The notes beneath the pieces were generated by a model. The model was not told where the DNA came from. It saw only the letters and a program-made list of their open reading frames with translations, and searched no databases. The position numbers and the translations under genes were made by a program. From Morchella semilibera (Eukaryota > Ascomycota > Pezizomycetes > Pezizales > Morchellaceae): 64,000 nt of DNA. Where the stretch lies: contig CM018603.1 of the NCBI GenBank assembly GCA_009192285.1, forward strand, positions 2,658,588 through 2,722,587. The letters run 5' to 3'. Below are positions 54,418 through 64,000 of this stretch, one piece after another (the stretch's first letter is position 1; each line of letters begins with the position of its first letter).

Positions 54418-56310
54418 CTACTCCTCAGTAGGCTCTTCCTTTCGCTCTTCGATCAAGAGATCCTTGCCTACAAGCCGTTTGTAGATATCCTTAACATCAT
54501 CTAATAGCTGTTAGCAAATTCATATCAGGTCCGATAATTGGTGGGAACCCACCTGTGCAGGTCTCAAAATGGGTGGATGCATCATAGCTGCGAGAAATGA
54601 AAACATTGTCCTTAGTACCATCTTCGACTGGCTCGTATAGATCAACGACTTGGATGAATCTGTCAGCCTATAGTCAGTACTATCTCTTTCGTAAAGGTAG
54701 CTGGGAACATCACTTTTCTTCTTTCTCTCCGAGGCGGCCTGATCCTAGACCAAGACGCTCAAAACCGGGCTCCAGTTCGGCATGTGGGTTACCAGCAGAT
54801 GGGTTCTCGATCACAGTTGAAACACTGGCAAGATAAAATCCCTTGGGACAGACATTGAATGTGGAAGATACAAGGGAGATGTAGATGTCGTTGCGACGTC
54901 CAATCTGACTAGCTGGAATGATTATTTGCGCTGAATCGGCGTTTTCGGTACCCTCGATAGGATGCGTAAGCACACAGATAGCACGGATGAGCTGACCAAC
55001 ATGGCGGATTTTCTTCTCGTCTCCAAGGAAATAGCTCGGGTCGGCAACAACCTTTTTGGTCTTGACAGTGACCTCTTCCTTGGTGTTAGGGTGAGGGAAT
55101 TTAACGCCAGCGACCTGGCCATTCTCATCATACAAAATTTCTTGCAAGGGGGTGTTCAAAGCATAGGTTCCGCCATACACTGCCGACAGGAACGAGAACC
55201 TCTCCGGGAGCTCGCCGAGCCCGTGGAGAGGGAAAATGTAGGGAGATTTGCCAAACCGAGCCATTGACCTGACATAGAGAATGATTCGCTCAATAGGTTC
55301 ACGGGCAGGACGGTCGAGATAGGAGTCATCGACGTATAGGGCCATTGCGTGGCCTATAAACTCCGAAGTCCAGGCGTCAAGACTGAATAGTTTATAAGCT
55401 TCCCTCATGGTAGTCTTATCCAGGTCAAGACCTATAATAGCATTAACCTATATCCGATGAAAGCATAAAATAGTATTGCAAAAAGTCAACCCACCCTGTT
55501 TGTGCGTAGATGAGTTGTCTTCCTTGTAGTTGGCGATGAATTGCAAAAAGACCTGAAGATGGTTCTTTTGAAATAAAGAAACCAAAGAGCTAGTAACTGC
55601 CTCCATTCTGGTGGAAGGAACCTTGTATGGGGTACCTTTTTTGACTACATAGCTTCCACCAACTTGCAAGAGATCAATATAACGAGTGACACCGGTTTTA
55701 TGAAGAACATTAGTCAATTCGCCATCTGCCATAAGAAACTTGGGCACCAGCGAAATGTGCCATTGATTCCACTCGCTAGGCTTAGTACCAAAGACTGCAG
55801 GTGGCTCTGATCCTGCCATGCCCGGTGTCGTGTCTACGGGCTTCCGCTCCTCCTCAGCCTTAGCTTTCTCGACTTCCTTTCGTCGCTGGTCCTCCGTCCA
55901 TCTGAACTTTTTCCACATCTAATGCTAATGTTAGAGAGTTCATAGAAATGGGCTACAAAAGAGTTTAGGGACCTCAAGCATGTTTAAGCTTGCACTCTCA
56001 CTAAAAACAATAAGAACAGGTAAGTCAAGAGCTTATAAATATTAGGTATCAAAGAAACACCAACCCGCCATAGTAAGAGTTCTTATCGATGTTGAGAACC
56101 TTCTTGCCTTCGGCCCCGAAGACGCTGTATAAACAATTAGAACCATTCCAAATGCCCAATAACTTGGAGACTCTCGTACCCTGAAAGGATACACTCAGTC
56201 AAGCCTTACAGCGCGTTAGTTGAAACAATAATGTGTATATCTGAAAAACTGACAAAGAGCTTACCAGTGCCAACGATAACCACATCGTATTCTTCGTTGA
56301 AATCACCCAT
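54418..56310 (-). CDS. GDI1: Rab GDP-dissociation inhibitor
   Basis: Extracts GDP-bound prenylated Rab GTPases from membranes and recycles them. Several exons were placed on the minus strand from ATG 56310. The chain has MGDFNEEYDVVIVGTGLTEC (FAD-like Rossmann motif), GKKVLNIDKNSYYGG, SLNMLE, WHISLVPKFLMADGELTNVL, GVTRYIDLLQVGGSYVV and IGHAMALYVDDSYL. SPYIFPLHGLGELPERFS (sequence-conserved region), YFLGDEKKIRHVGQLIRAIC, DIYISLVSSTFNVCPKGFYL, YEPVEDGTKDNVFISRSYDA and DDVKDIYKRLVGKDLLIEE complete it. Estimated length is about 480 residues, slightly long because of an extra Pro/Glu-rich insert (about KAEEERKPVDTTPGMAGSEP) before WHISLV. One donor (GTTGAC, near 55489) is weak. No frameshift needed. 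Confidence 0.93.
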
Positions 56311-58152
56311 TGTTCGGTAAAAGCTCAAGTTTTATAGTATTGATGATGAAGTAGATGAATTATGAAAGAAAGAAAGGGACAGAAGTATGAAAGAAAGAAG
56401 AGAGAGAAGAAGGGGAATACTTGAGGAGGCGGGGTTAGTTGGAGTAACGCTCAGACCGGCTTGCTATCCACGTCGCACCTTACTAAGAGCCCCGCCTTTC
56501 CATATAGGGACTAGCGTCCTAACTTTGCACAGACACATAGCATTGTAAGTCAACTAGAATGGCGAATTTCAGTATCACAGACGTGTCTCCCGGCGGGGGG
56601 CTACCTAGATTGCTACCACCCGGAGATATAACCCCGGAAAGAAAAGTAAGGCGAGGTAAGTACAGCCACTACGGTATTTCGTCTAAAATAAAAACACCAA
56701 GCACTAGAGGCGGGCTACGGAACGACTCAGATAGTAAAAACCAAATTCCAAGGTACGCAAACGTTTACAAATCGCACATATTCAAGGAATAACTGTCCGT
56801 ACTTAAATACAAGAGACTTGTACATTCATAGGGTTATTTTATACGGGATTGAAGAAAGTCGTGTCAGCTCGGGGAGCCAACTCACCTGTATTAATTAATT
56901 ATTGCTTCTACAAACTTAGTGGAGTTAGTGGCGGACCCGGGTTAGTTGCATGAGTGTGACACACTACAGTCAACTCCAAACCACACGCGATTCAAAGATT
57001 GCGCAAATATGGAGATATAAATGTTAAAAGGAATAGTACAGTTATTTGCTAAAGTAGCAGGATAGTAGTGAAAGTGTATTATCGCCAAGAGGAGCAGGGG
57101 TAAATAAAGGTCGAGTGATGACCCATGATAACACCAACTTAACGTATTCGACTATGATACCCCCTATGACTAAGACTCCTATCCGGTGGCATTAAGGCTA
57201 CGACTAACGTCGGCACCAGTAAATGGCAAGGGATTGGCGAAATTTAATACTGGCCATGAATTGGTATCTCTCAAAGGCTTTCTAGGTCCTACTCACTATC
57301 CGGCGAGTACATGCTGAAGAATCTAAATCTTCTGTGTATTACCTAAGGGTATCAACTACAGTACCAAAAAAAGTGGCTGTTTTTAGGGCGGGTAGATGAC
57401 TGTAACATTACCGGTATTTGATACATATGGTAGTTAAATAAATTCTAGGGAGATTACTGTCAATAAAGAAATAGACCTGCAACTAGAATTCACTAGTTGT
57501 GGCGGAATACCCCTTTTGTAGACTCTGGCACTAAACTTAAAATTCGTAATGATAATCCTGCGACCCACTATTCGACCCATCAGGACCCTGCCAAATTAGG
57601 TGACTACAATACGGGAAATTGGGGTGTAATCAGAGTGGTACGATGAGAAATATTATAGTGATACTATACTAATAGAGTGACCGACTTTTCAAAAAGAATA
57701 TCTTTTAGTAAAAGCGCTGTTTTGGGTATGTGGTAGAAAAGTGGTGGTTTTCAAAAAATGCTATACTAGTACGCCTCTACAACTATCACGGGGCTAAACG
57801 AAGACAAGTACGAATAAAGCTGAAGTACACAACTGGGGACAAAGTGAGATACCCGAGTAGCGCAATGGTACTAAACGAAAGACCCTTCTGGAATAACCGA
57901 ACTGGGTTGAGCATGAAGAAAGAGTAGATGCCTCAAGCATATACTCGCTCTCCTCCATAGGAACCTGAAAATGCACTGTGACTGCCGGGGTCATGACGGG
58001 GGGCACTGACGGGGGTTGGGACAGATTTTTGGACAGTGGTTTCAATATCGGAATGGAACGTTCAGAGTTCACGGGTTTAGGAGGAGTTTGTGGGTTTGTA
58101 GAGTAGCGAATGTTCAGGTTCTATAATCAAAGTGGCAGTATGACGGCTGGGT
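56311..58152. other. Gene-poor sequence upstream of GDI1
   Basis: The first about 200 bp should hold the GDI1 promoter (GAAAGAAAG repeats near 56365). Beyond that no coding motif, LTR or MITE end was recognised on either strand; probably old repeat debris. Confidence 0.45.
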
Positions 58153-58650
58153 CTAATACTGTGTGTGGCCACCTTCTTTGGCAATCACTTCTACAATCCT
58201 GTCTGACATAGTATCTATATATCTCTGAATCTCATCTACGGTGATTTTATTCCACTCTTCCAAAACCAACTATTTCATGCCCCCTGCACCCTATTGTCTT
58301 GGCCTATTCTCAATCCTATCCTTCAAGAGGTCCTAGACGTTCTCGATTGGATTGTGGTCTGGTGGTGCAGCAGGCCAATTCAGTGGAGGGCATTGCATAC
58401 CACTGTCTCTCTGCCTGGGTTGTACGGGCTCTATGTCCAGGTGCCATGACCAATAATCTTGAACCAAGATCAATGATATTGTGGTACCAGAAAGGTTGAA
58501 GGGCTGGCTGAAGGATGCAGGAGATATAGGTTGCTGAAGTTATACTAGTATTTCCCCAATTGAGATGATCCCAGATAACCAGTTCTGATTTTCTGTTATC
58601 AGTAATTACTCTCCAGATCATGAAAGCATTGACCTGTTTAAACTTAGTAT
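58153..58650 (-). pseudogene. Tc1/mariner-family transposase relic (C-terminal half)
   Basis: On the minus strand the frame reads VIWDHLNWGNTSITSATYIS, then HNIIDLGSRLLVMAPGHRAR, WPAAPPDHNPIENV followed by a TAG, and LVLEEWNKITVDEIQRYIDT. It ends EVIAKEGGHTQY and a stop at 58153. The PDxNPIEN and EEWxxI blocks and the GGHTxY end are diagnostic of Tc1-like DDE transposases. Stops at the W position after IENV and elsewhere make it dead. The N-terminal DNA-binding part was not found. Confidence 0.85.
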
Positions 58651-60141
58651 ATTACAATTCTGATAGTATACCCCCTCTTTGTATAATGGGGCTCTGCCTC
58701 TACTAAACCAGTGTCTAAGAAGCAAGAAAGCCTGTAGAAGATATGAGTTAGGTTTAGAGAATAAAGATTCTTCTTACTTGACTCAGAAAAATCTTAAGAG
58801 TTTTCTTGCCATTCAAGTTTTGACAACTGATAATAAGGAAAAGCTAGAACAGGTAGCTGGAAATGAAGATGAGTACTTATACTCCAAATCCCGCAGTTTC
58901 TTGCCATCACTACTCTTACTAACATTAGTAAACTCCCATGTCTCCGCCTGGCGCACCTAGTGTCCTAGCGTTACAGGCGCCGAAAACACAGACCGCGTCT
59001 CCAGGAAAGGAGTGCTCCGCCAGGGAGAGGGGTTTCCGTGCACCTGGCATCACCCGACGCACACTATCATCTCCTAGTACACACTATCATAATCCCTTAG
59101 CGCTCTCTACTATCCCCTGTAGTACTCTACTATCTCCTGGTTCACTATAATATCTCTTGACGCACTCTACTATCTCCTGAAGCACTCTACTATTTCATGA
59201 AGCACTACATTATCTCCTGGCACCCCCTATTCTGTCCTAGCGTATGTGGCTGGCGATTCGCTAGTGCTCTAAAGGTAGTCGCCGGTGCTCTCATGGCATT
59301 CACGAATGCTCACAGGGCACTCCCGAAGCTGTGGTTATTGATATCTCATATTACTATACTACTAAATCCAGCTGTAGATATATATAAACTAATAATAGTA
59401 CCCCGTATCACTACAGGTAATTGCCTATCGCGCGCGGATTACCCTTTATCTTCCTCCAAAATTGTCTCCACAGTAGAGCTGAGGTCCACGCCTCTAAATC
59501 AAGCGTCGAGCACTCAATTATCGTCTTTACCATTAGCCAAAGACTTCAACGGGCCTAGGCGCTACCCTGATTGTTTTTCCGAGCCTTCCGGAAATATTGT
59601 CAGATCGGCGGCAAGTGCAATCATCATCTTTATTCAAACCCCTCTACAGGTATAACCTCCAAGATTACCCCCTTCACTTCCCATATCTAAAACTGAGGTT
59701 AATCAGGTGGCTTGCTGTACCATGGCGGGTTACTTACCTTATCTCGAAGATTCTCCTTGATCAACTCCAAAACAGCATCTGTGTTCGCACTACTACGAGG
59801 TATGTATGTATTCATCATTCTCAGGAATGTTTCTAGTACTATCAGCACTCGTGAATGCCCTCATGACACTACTTACTTACGACTGTCTTGTTCTGAGATT
59901 GAAAGTGCTCTGGTCACATATACCACCCCATCGACCAGGCTCGAATTCCATGCCAGATCGCTGTAGATATAAGACAAATCAGAGTAGGTGTTATCCGCTC
60001 TAAAAACTCAGGGTCTCCAACTCTCCGTCCCCTGATACTGTCGAAGAATTTGAAATAAAGAATGTCCACAATCTCTGGTGCCAGAAACCGGCAGCTATCT
60101 GTCTGAACTTGTCAGCGCACTTCTCAAAGTTCTTGTCCCAG
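58651..60141. other. Unassigned sequence with a tandem-repeat block
   Basis: An open stretch at 58679-58960 is Lys- and Leu-rich but not recognised. From 58960 on, sequence resembles the pseudogene at 62041-63924 in style (GCACTC/GCTCTC repeats) and may be another part of the same decayed locus split by the LTR nest at 60142-62040. Confidence 0.35.
59050..59225. repeat. Degenerate 20-24 bp tandem repeats
   Basis: About seven imperfect units of the form GCACTCTACTATCTCCTGAA follow each other, with insertions and substitutions. The repeat is a multiple-of-three-like coding relic or a minisatellite. Confidence 0.6.
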
Positions 60142-60219
60142 TGTGTTAGCGTCGGTCCCGATAGCTCAGTAGTCGTAGCGCTATTGTGATAGAAGGAGTT
60201 ATGTTAAGCGAGAATGGGG

Positions 60220-60853
60220 TGTGACGTAGTAACCCGACGCAAAAAAGAATATGACAATGATGATGCAGAAGGACCCGAAGAGCACAGCCTTAGCGACGAG
60301 GAAACCGACAAAGCTAAAGGTAACACCGGGCAGGCACAAGCACAAGCACCGGCAAAGGCAAAGGCAAGGGCAAAGACACAAGAGCATAGCGCAGGGAGGG
60401 TGAGGACCGGATGGACGTCAACGAGAACGATGAGAGATACTATGGTTTTCCTCTTTAGAGGAGAGGATCTTGGGTACGAGGAGCTATGGCTTCGGAATAG
60501 GAGTAGATTCCTATGTACCGAGATAACAGGAAGACGAAACAGAGAGAAAAGAAAGAAAGAACTAAGGAAAACATTTACCTCCACTATTTAACACTACTCC
60601 TCCACTAGTCCGGTATGACTCATACATCAACTCATAGAAACCCGCAGAACTCCATCGCATCCACACCTCGTATCCCCCCTCCGCAGCATCTCTGCTATTC
60701 ACATTACAAATCCATCACGCCATCGAACCTCCTAGAACCCAATGACGACACCCTCCCGTTAGCACACTCTTTCCTCGCTTAACCATTCCTAAACAATCAC
60801 AATAGCGCTTCGACTACCGAGCCCTCGGGAACGGTGCCAAGGCGCCGGGATAT
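60220..60853 (-). mobile_element. Solo LTR, family A, antisense, with TGGGG duplication
   Basis: 634 bp, exactly the chromovirus A LTR length, from TGTGACGTAGTAACC to GCCGGGATA. TGGGG is found on both sides (60215-60219 and 60854-60858). It represents LTR-LTR recombination after insertion of a full element. Confidence 0.9.
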
Positions 60854-61282
60854 GGGGCAAGATGAGGTGAGGTTGTCGTTATTAGGTTCTATGAGATTTG
60901 GTTGCAGGTAGGATTGGTAATAGGTTTTGGTGAGGTGGTGGGGAGTAATACGAGGTGTGGCTACGACAGATTTCTATGGGTTTCTATTAGTTGATATATG
61001 AATTATACTGGACTGGTAAGGGAGAAGTGTTAAATAGTGGAGGTAGATATTCTCCTTAGTTTTTTCTTTCTTTTCTCTCTGTCTTGTTTTACTGTTATCT
61101 CTATACATAGGAATATACTTCTATCTCCAAGCCATAGTCCCTTTGACCTTGAATATTGTACTTATCAACGAGGAAATCTATAGTATTTCTCATTGTTCTC
61201 ATTGAGGTCCATCCAGTCCTCACTCCCCCTGCTTCTTGTTTCTTTTGCCTCTACCCTTGCCTTTAACCTCGCCGGTGCCTGT

Positions 61283-61912
61283 TGTTCCGGCGTTTTGGCA
61301 TCGGTCCCGAGGGTTCGGTAGTCAAAGGGTTGTTGTGGTTGTTTGGGTAACGCTAAGCGAGGAGGAGGTATGCTGAGGGGGGGTGTCGTTATTGGGTTCT
61401 AGGAGGTTCGATGGCGTGATGGGTTGGTAATGCGAATAGTGGAGATGGTGGGGAGAAATATGAGGTGTGGACGCGATGGTTTTCTATGGAGTTCTATGAG
61501 TAAAAGTGTGAGTTATAGCGGACTGGTGGAGGAGATATGTTAAATAGCGGGGATAGATATTTTCCTTAGTTCTTTCTTTCTTTCCTCTCTGTCTCGTCTT
61601 CCTGTTATCTCAGTACATAGGAATCTACTCCTATTTCCAAGCCATAGCCTCTCGTACCAAATACTTGATTCTCTGACGAGAGGAAACTCATAGCATCTCT
61701 CATCGTTCTCGTTGAGGTCCACCTGGTCCTCACTTTCCCTGCTTTGTGCCCTTGTGCCTTTGCCCTTGCCTTTGCCTTCACCGGTGCCTGTACTTGTGCC
61801 TGCACGGTGTTACCTTTGTCTTCGTCGGTCTCCTCGTCGCTAGGCTGTGCTCCTCGAGTCCTTCTGCGTCATCATTGTCATCTTCTTCTTTGCGTCGGGT
61901 TACTCCATCACA
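61283..61912 (+). mobile_element. Solo LTR, family A, sense, with CCTGT duplication
   Basis: 630 bp from TGTTCCGGCG to CCATCACA. CCTGT is found on both sides (61278-61282 and 61913-61917). Confidence 0.9.
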
Positions 61913-62535
61913 CCTGTGCTTGTGCCTGCCCAGTATTGTTCGCGCCCTCGACCGTGTCTTCGTTGTGCGGGCTGTGCTACTTAAGTTCTTCTGTGTCATC
62001 ATTATCTTCTGCTACCTCGCCTCCCGGTTACTCTGCTACAGCTCTCTGAACATTTCCAAATGTCTTCTGTGTACTTCTGAATGCTCTGTGGGCAAAAACG
62101 TACCTCATAATGGTCTGGAAGGCTACTGAAATGGTCACATTGCAGGAGAAAGATCATGCGCCGCTCTTCCATCTGGCGTCGCAAATTTAAAAACCCATAA
62201 ATGGTTACGTTGGCGATCTGACTTTTGACCTCGCTGATCAGATATGAGTGGACACGTGAGTGAACCCTCATTACCTATTTCATCTTAGTAGTGTCCGCAA
62301 AGCATTGGGCAGTGCCCTTAGGGCACTAAGGAATACCTCTAGCGTACTCACTTTCTTAATTATAGTCTCGTCAAGTTCTGGCATGCAACCTACAATATGA
62401 CTAGCCTTGCTCTATATATTTACCACCAGAGACGAGAGTCTCGCATGGTTCAGAAAGGGTTACTGGAGTAAAGTATATTCGCCGATTAGGAAACTGCATT
62501 CTTACTTGACTCGCTTAGCCTGCACTAGCAATGTG

Positions 62536-62678
62536 CATCAGCAAACTCAACTTATGGCTGGGGTCTCCCAACAGTCTCCTGGGTCTCCTGAGAGTCTCCT
62601 GAGACTCCTGGAGATTTTTTGAGTCTCCCGAGGCTTACTGGCAGGAGACATCAGGAGATAAATGAAGTCTTGCTGATG
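62536..62678 (+). mobile_element. CATCAGCAAG MITE, copy 7 (TG duplication)
   Basis: 143 bp, CATCAGCAAACTC...CTTGCTGATG flanked by TG on both sides. A few extra bases (TTACTGGCAG) lie near the right arm. Confidence 0.9.
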
Positions 62679-62884
62679 TGGTTATGCTCTTCGAGTTACT
62701 GCCACGACGAACATGGGAGGGAATGTCTTGAGAGCTCTCATTAATATATCCAGAGGCAGGTGGAGATTCATATTCAAGTAGAGGTGGCTGCCCTAATGAT
62801 GCTGGTGGTTGTTCCTCTTCCTCAGACCACTGCTGATAACCTGAATACATACTCCCACTCTGACTTTCATTATATGGTTGCTTT

Positions 62885-63021
62885 CATCAGCAAGACTTCA
62901 TTTGTCTCCTGATGTCTCCTAAGCCTCAGGAGACTCAAGAAATATCCGGGGGTCTCAGGAGACTCTCAGGAGATCCGGGAGACTATTGGGAGACTCCAGT
63001 CACATATTGAGTTTGCTGATG
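62885..63021 (-). mobile_element. CATCAGCAAG MITE, copy 8 (TT duplication)
   Basis: 137 bp, opposite orientation to copy 7, flanked by TT on both sides. Confidence 0.9.
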
Positions 63022-63967
63022 TTGGGGACGAATATTGATGGTTCGGCTCATATGTAACTGATTTTCATGGCCCAATGTCCCATGGGGCACTCCCTATTGC
63101 TTTAGAAGCACTCCTGGATTGGTATATGAGGGGTGTATTTTCAGAGTCCAGCTCATAAAAAGAAGTAATTATTGCTCTCTGTGCAGTAGCGGCGTCCCGT
63201 GATGCACTCCCCACTGCTCTCAGGGCACTAACAGATGTTTCTGCCGCTCTGTATACTGAATCTGGAGCCTGTCTAGATCCTCCTTCCTAGTTTCTCATAG
63301 GTTTAGCCGCTGGACGGTTTTCTTTCTGGGTCCCCACCCACTTATCAATGGGCAAAAAACAGCTTAAAGGAATGTCTACTATACTTGAACTACTGACAAT
63401 TCAACATTTGATGAGGCAATAGCCTCCATTACCGCTGCCGTTAGCTTTCTTCGTATAGTTGCCAGTGTACTAGCAGTGGTAGCGAGTGCTGATGGGGGCC
63501 TCTTACCACCCACATAACTTCTTGATGTCCGGGTTGATTGTGGAGTCTGTGAAAAGTTGATATCGTCCTCAGAAGAATGCTCTGAGGGGGGGATTTCCTT
63601 CTGGTCTTCGACATCCGATTCTGCATTCTCTTAATTTTCCTCTGGAATGTTGAATACTACCTGTCTGTCATGACTACGCAGACTACTACGCAGAGCACCT
63701 TTGGGAGGTGCAGACACCGGTGGAGGTACCAGTGGCGGCGCCGTCAGTGGCACTTCTGGTATATCATCGAAGTCTGTGGTTGAACCCTCATCATTCAATT
63801 TGGTGAAACGATTTGATTCATTTAAGACTTCACCAGTAGTAGGAAGGGTCCTAGGTCATCTATGATTCACATTAGAATCCCCTCTACTAAGAATAGTAGG
63901 AGGCTGCTTATTGCTAGGGGACATTTTGATTATCCGGAGGGTGTTGACGAGTACTTCCTAGGCAGAG

Positions 63968-64000
63968 TGTCCTAGCGTATTGGCATCGGTTCTGAGGGTT
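63968..64000 (+). repeat. Start of another family-A-like LTR, cut by the window end
   Basis: TGTCCTAGCGTATTGGCATC follows the family-A LTR 5' end; only 33 bp are visible. Confidence 0.55.

Larger units (their letters stand above)
60142..62040 (+). repeat. Outer sense LTR relic interrupted by two solo LTRs
   Basis: LTR text runs 60142-60219 (TGTGTTAGCGTCGG onward), resumes 60859-61282 and again 61918-62040 (ending TTACTCTGCTACA). The two gaps are filled by complete solo LTRs, each with its own 5-bp duplication. Confidence 0.7.
62041..63924 (-). pseudogene. Unidentified Ser/Pro/Ala-rich protein pseudogene hit by two MITEs
   Basis: Reading the minus strand from ATG 63924 gives one long coherent frame: MSPSNKQPPTILSRGDSNVN, then FDDIPEVPLTAPPLVPPPVS, EHSSEDDINFSQTPQSTRTS and KRPPSALATTASTLATIRRK. 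Another frame segment below has SVSALRAVGSASRDAATAQR and YQQWSEEEEQPPASLGQPPL. It is stopped at several places where CGA or CAA would restore sense (TGA after VNHR, TAA after IPEEN, TGA after DIGP). Two MITEs (62536-62678 and 62885-63021) split it. A segment at 62041-62271 (LRRQMEERRMIFLLQCDHFS) may be its 3' part. Family and role unknown. Confidence 0.5.

Noticed and set aside
60204-60591. 125-126 codon frames on both strands
   Set aside because: Entirely within a solo LTR; both strands are open because of Ala/Lys-type repeats.
18018-63021. The repeated CATCAGCAAG units as a CRISPR array
   Set aside because: Copies are kilobases apart, in both orientations, with inverted ends and target duplications; they are MITEs in a eukaryotic genome.

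Overview
This window looks like nuclear DNA of a filamentous ascomycete. Evidence: intron-split fungal-type housekeeping genes with short introns (about 45-100 nt), a fused LeuC-LeuD isopropylmalate dehydratase, Ty3/gypsy retrotransposons with C-terminal chromodomains, and many nested LTR relics. The repeat load and gene set would suit a Pezizomycetes (truffle-like) genome; that placement is inference.

Layout. 1-9 kb: a COG0523 metallochaperone GTPase gene (-), LEU1 (+) and an orphan gene with a C-terminal membrane helix (+). 9.3-18.4 kb: a dead piggyBac-like transposase, then chromovirus A (11705-17930) inside older LTR fragments. 18.8-22.6 kb: COG2 and PNS1. 23.9-29.9 kb: chromovirus B, complete with target-site duplication. 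29.9-38.3 kb: decayed LTRs, a dead antisense B-family element and clustered MITEs. 38.9-56.3 kb: a gene-rich block with a CTK2-type cyclin, a rhodanese, ribosomal protein eL32, SMC2, the mitochondrial DnaJ MDJ1, a CUE1-type ER protein, the spliceosomal zinc-finger protein SNU23 and Rab GDI (GDI1). 56.3-64 kb: a Tc1/mariner relic, nested solo LTRs and an unidentified pseudogene hit by two MITEs.

The host genes do not form a pathway; they are scattered housekeeping functions (leucine synthesis, Golgi tethering, condensin, mitochondrial protein folding, ER-associated degradation, splicing, Rab recycling). The two chromoviruses are related in pol but have different first ORFs. Both carry the same heptamer-spacer-hairpin arrangement at the ORF1/pol junction, a strong candidate for -1 ribosomal frameshifting. 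A 105-143 bp MITE family with CATCAGCAAG ends occurs eight times and has landed in LTRs, a pseudogene and ORF1 of chromovirus B.

Three conserved genes (CTK2, SMC2, MDJ1) show about a dozen apparent frameshifts. Nearly all are one-base changes in homopolymer run length, which points to sequence error more than gene death. Splice sites and starts were placed by eye from conservation; no search or alignment program was run.
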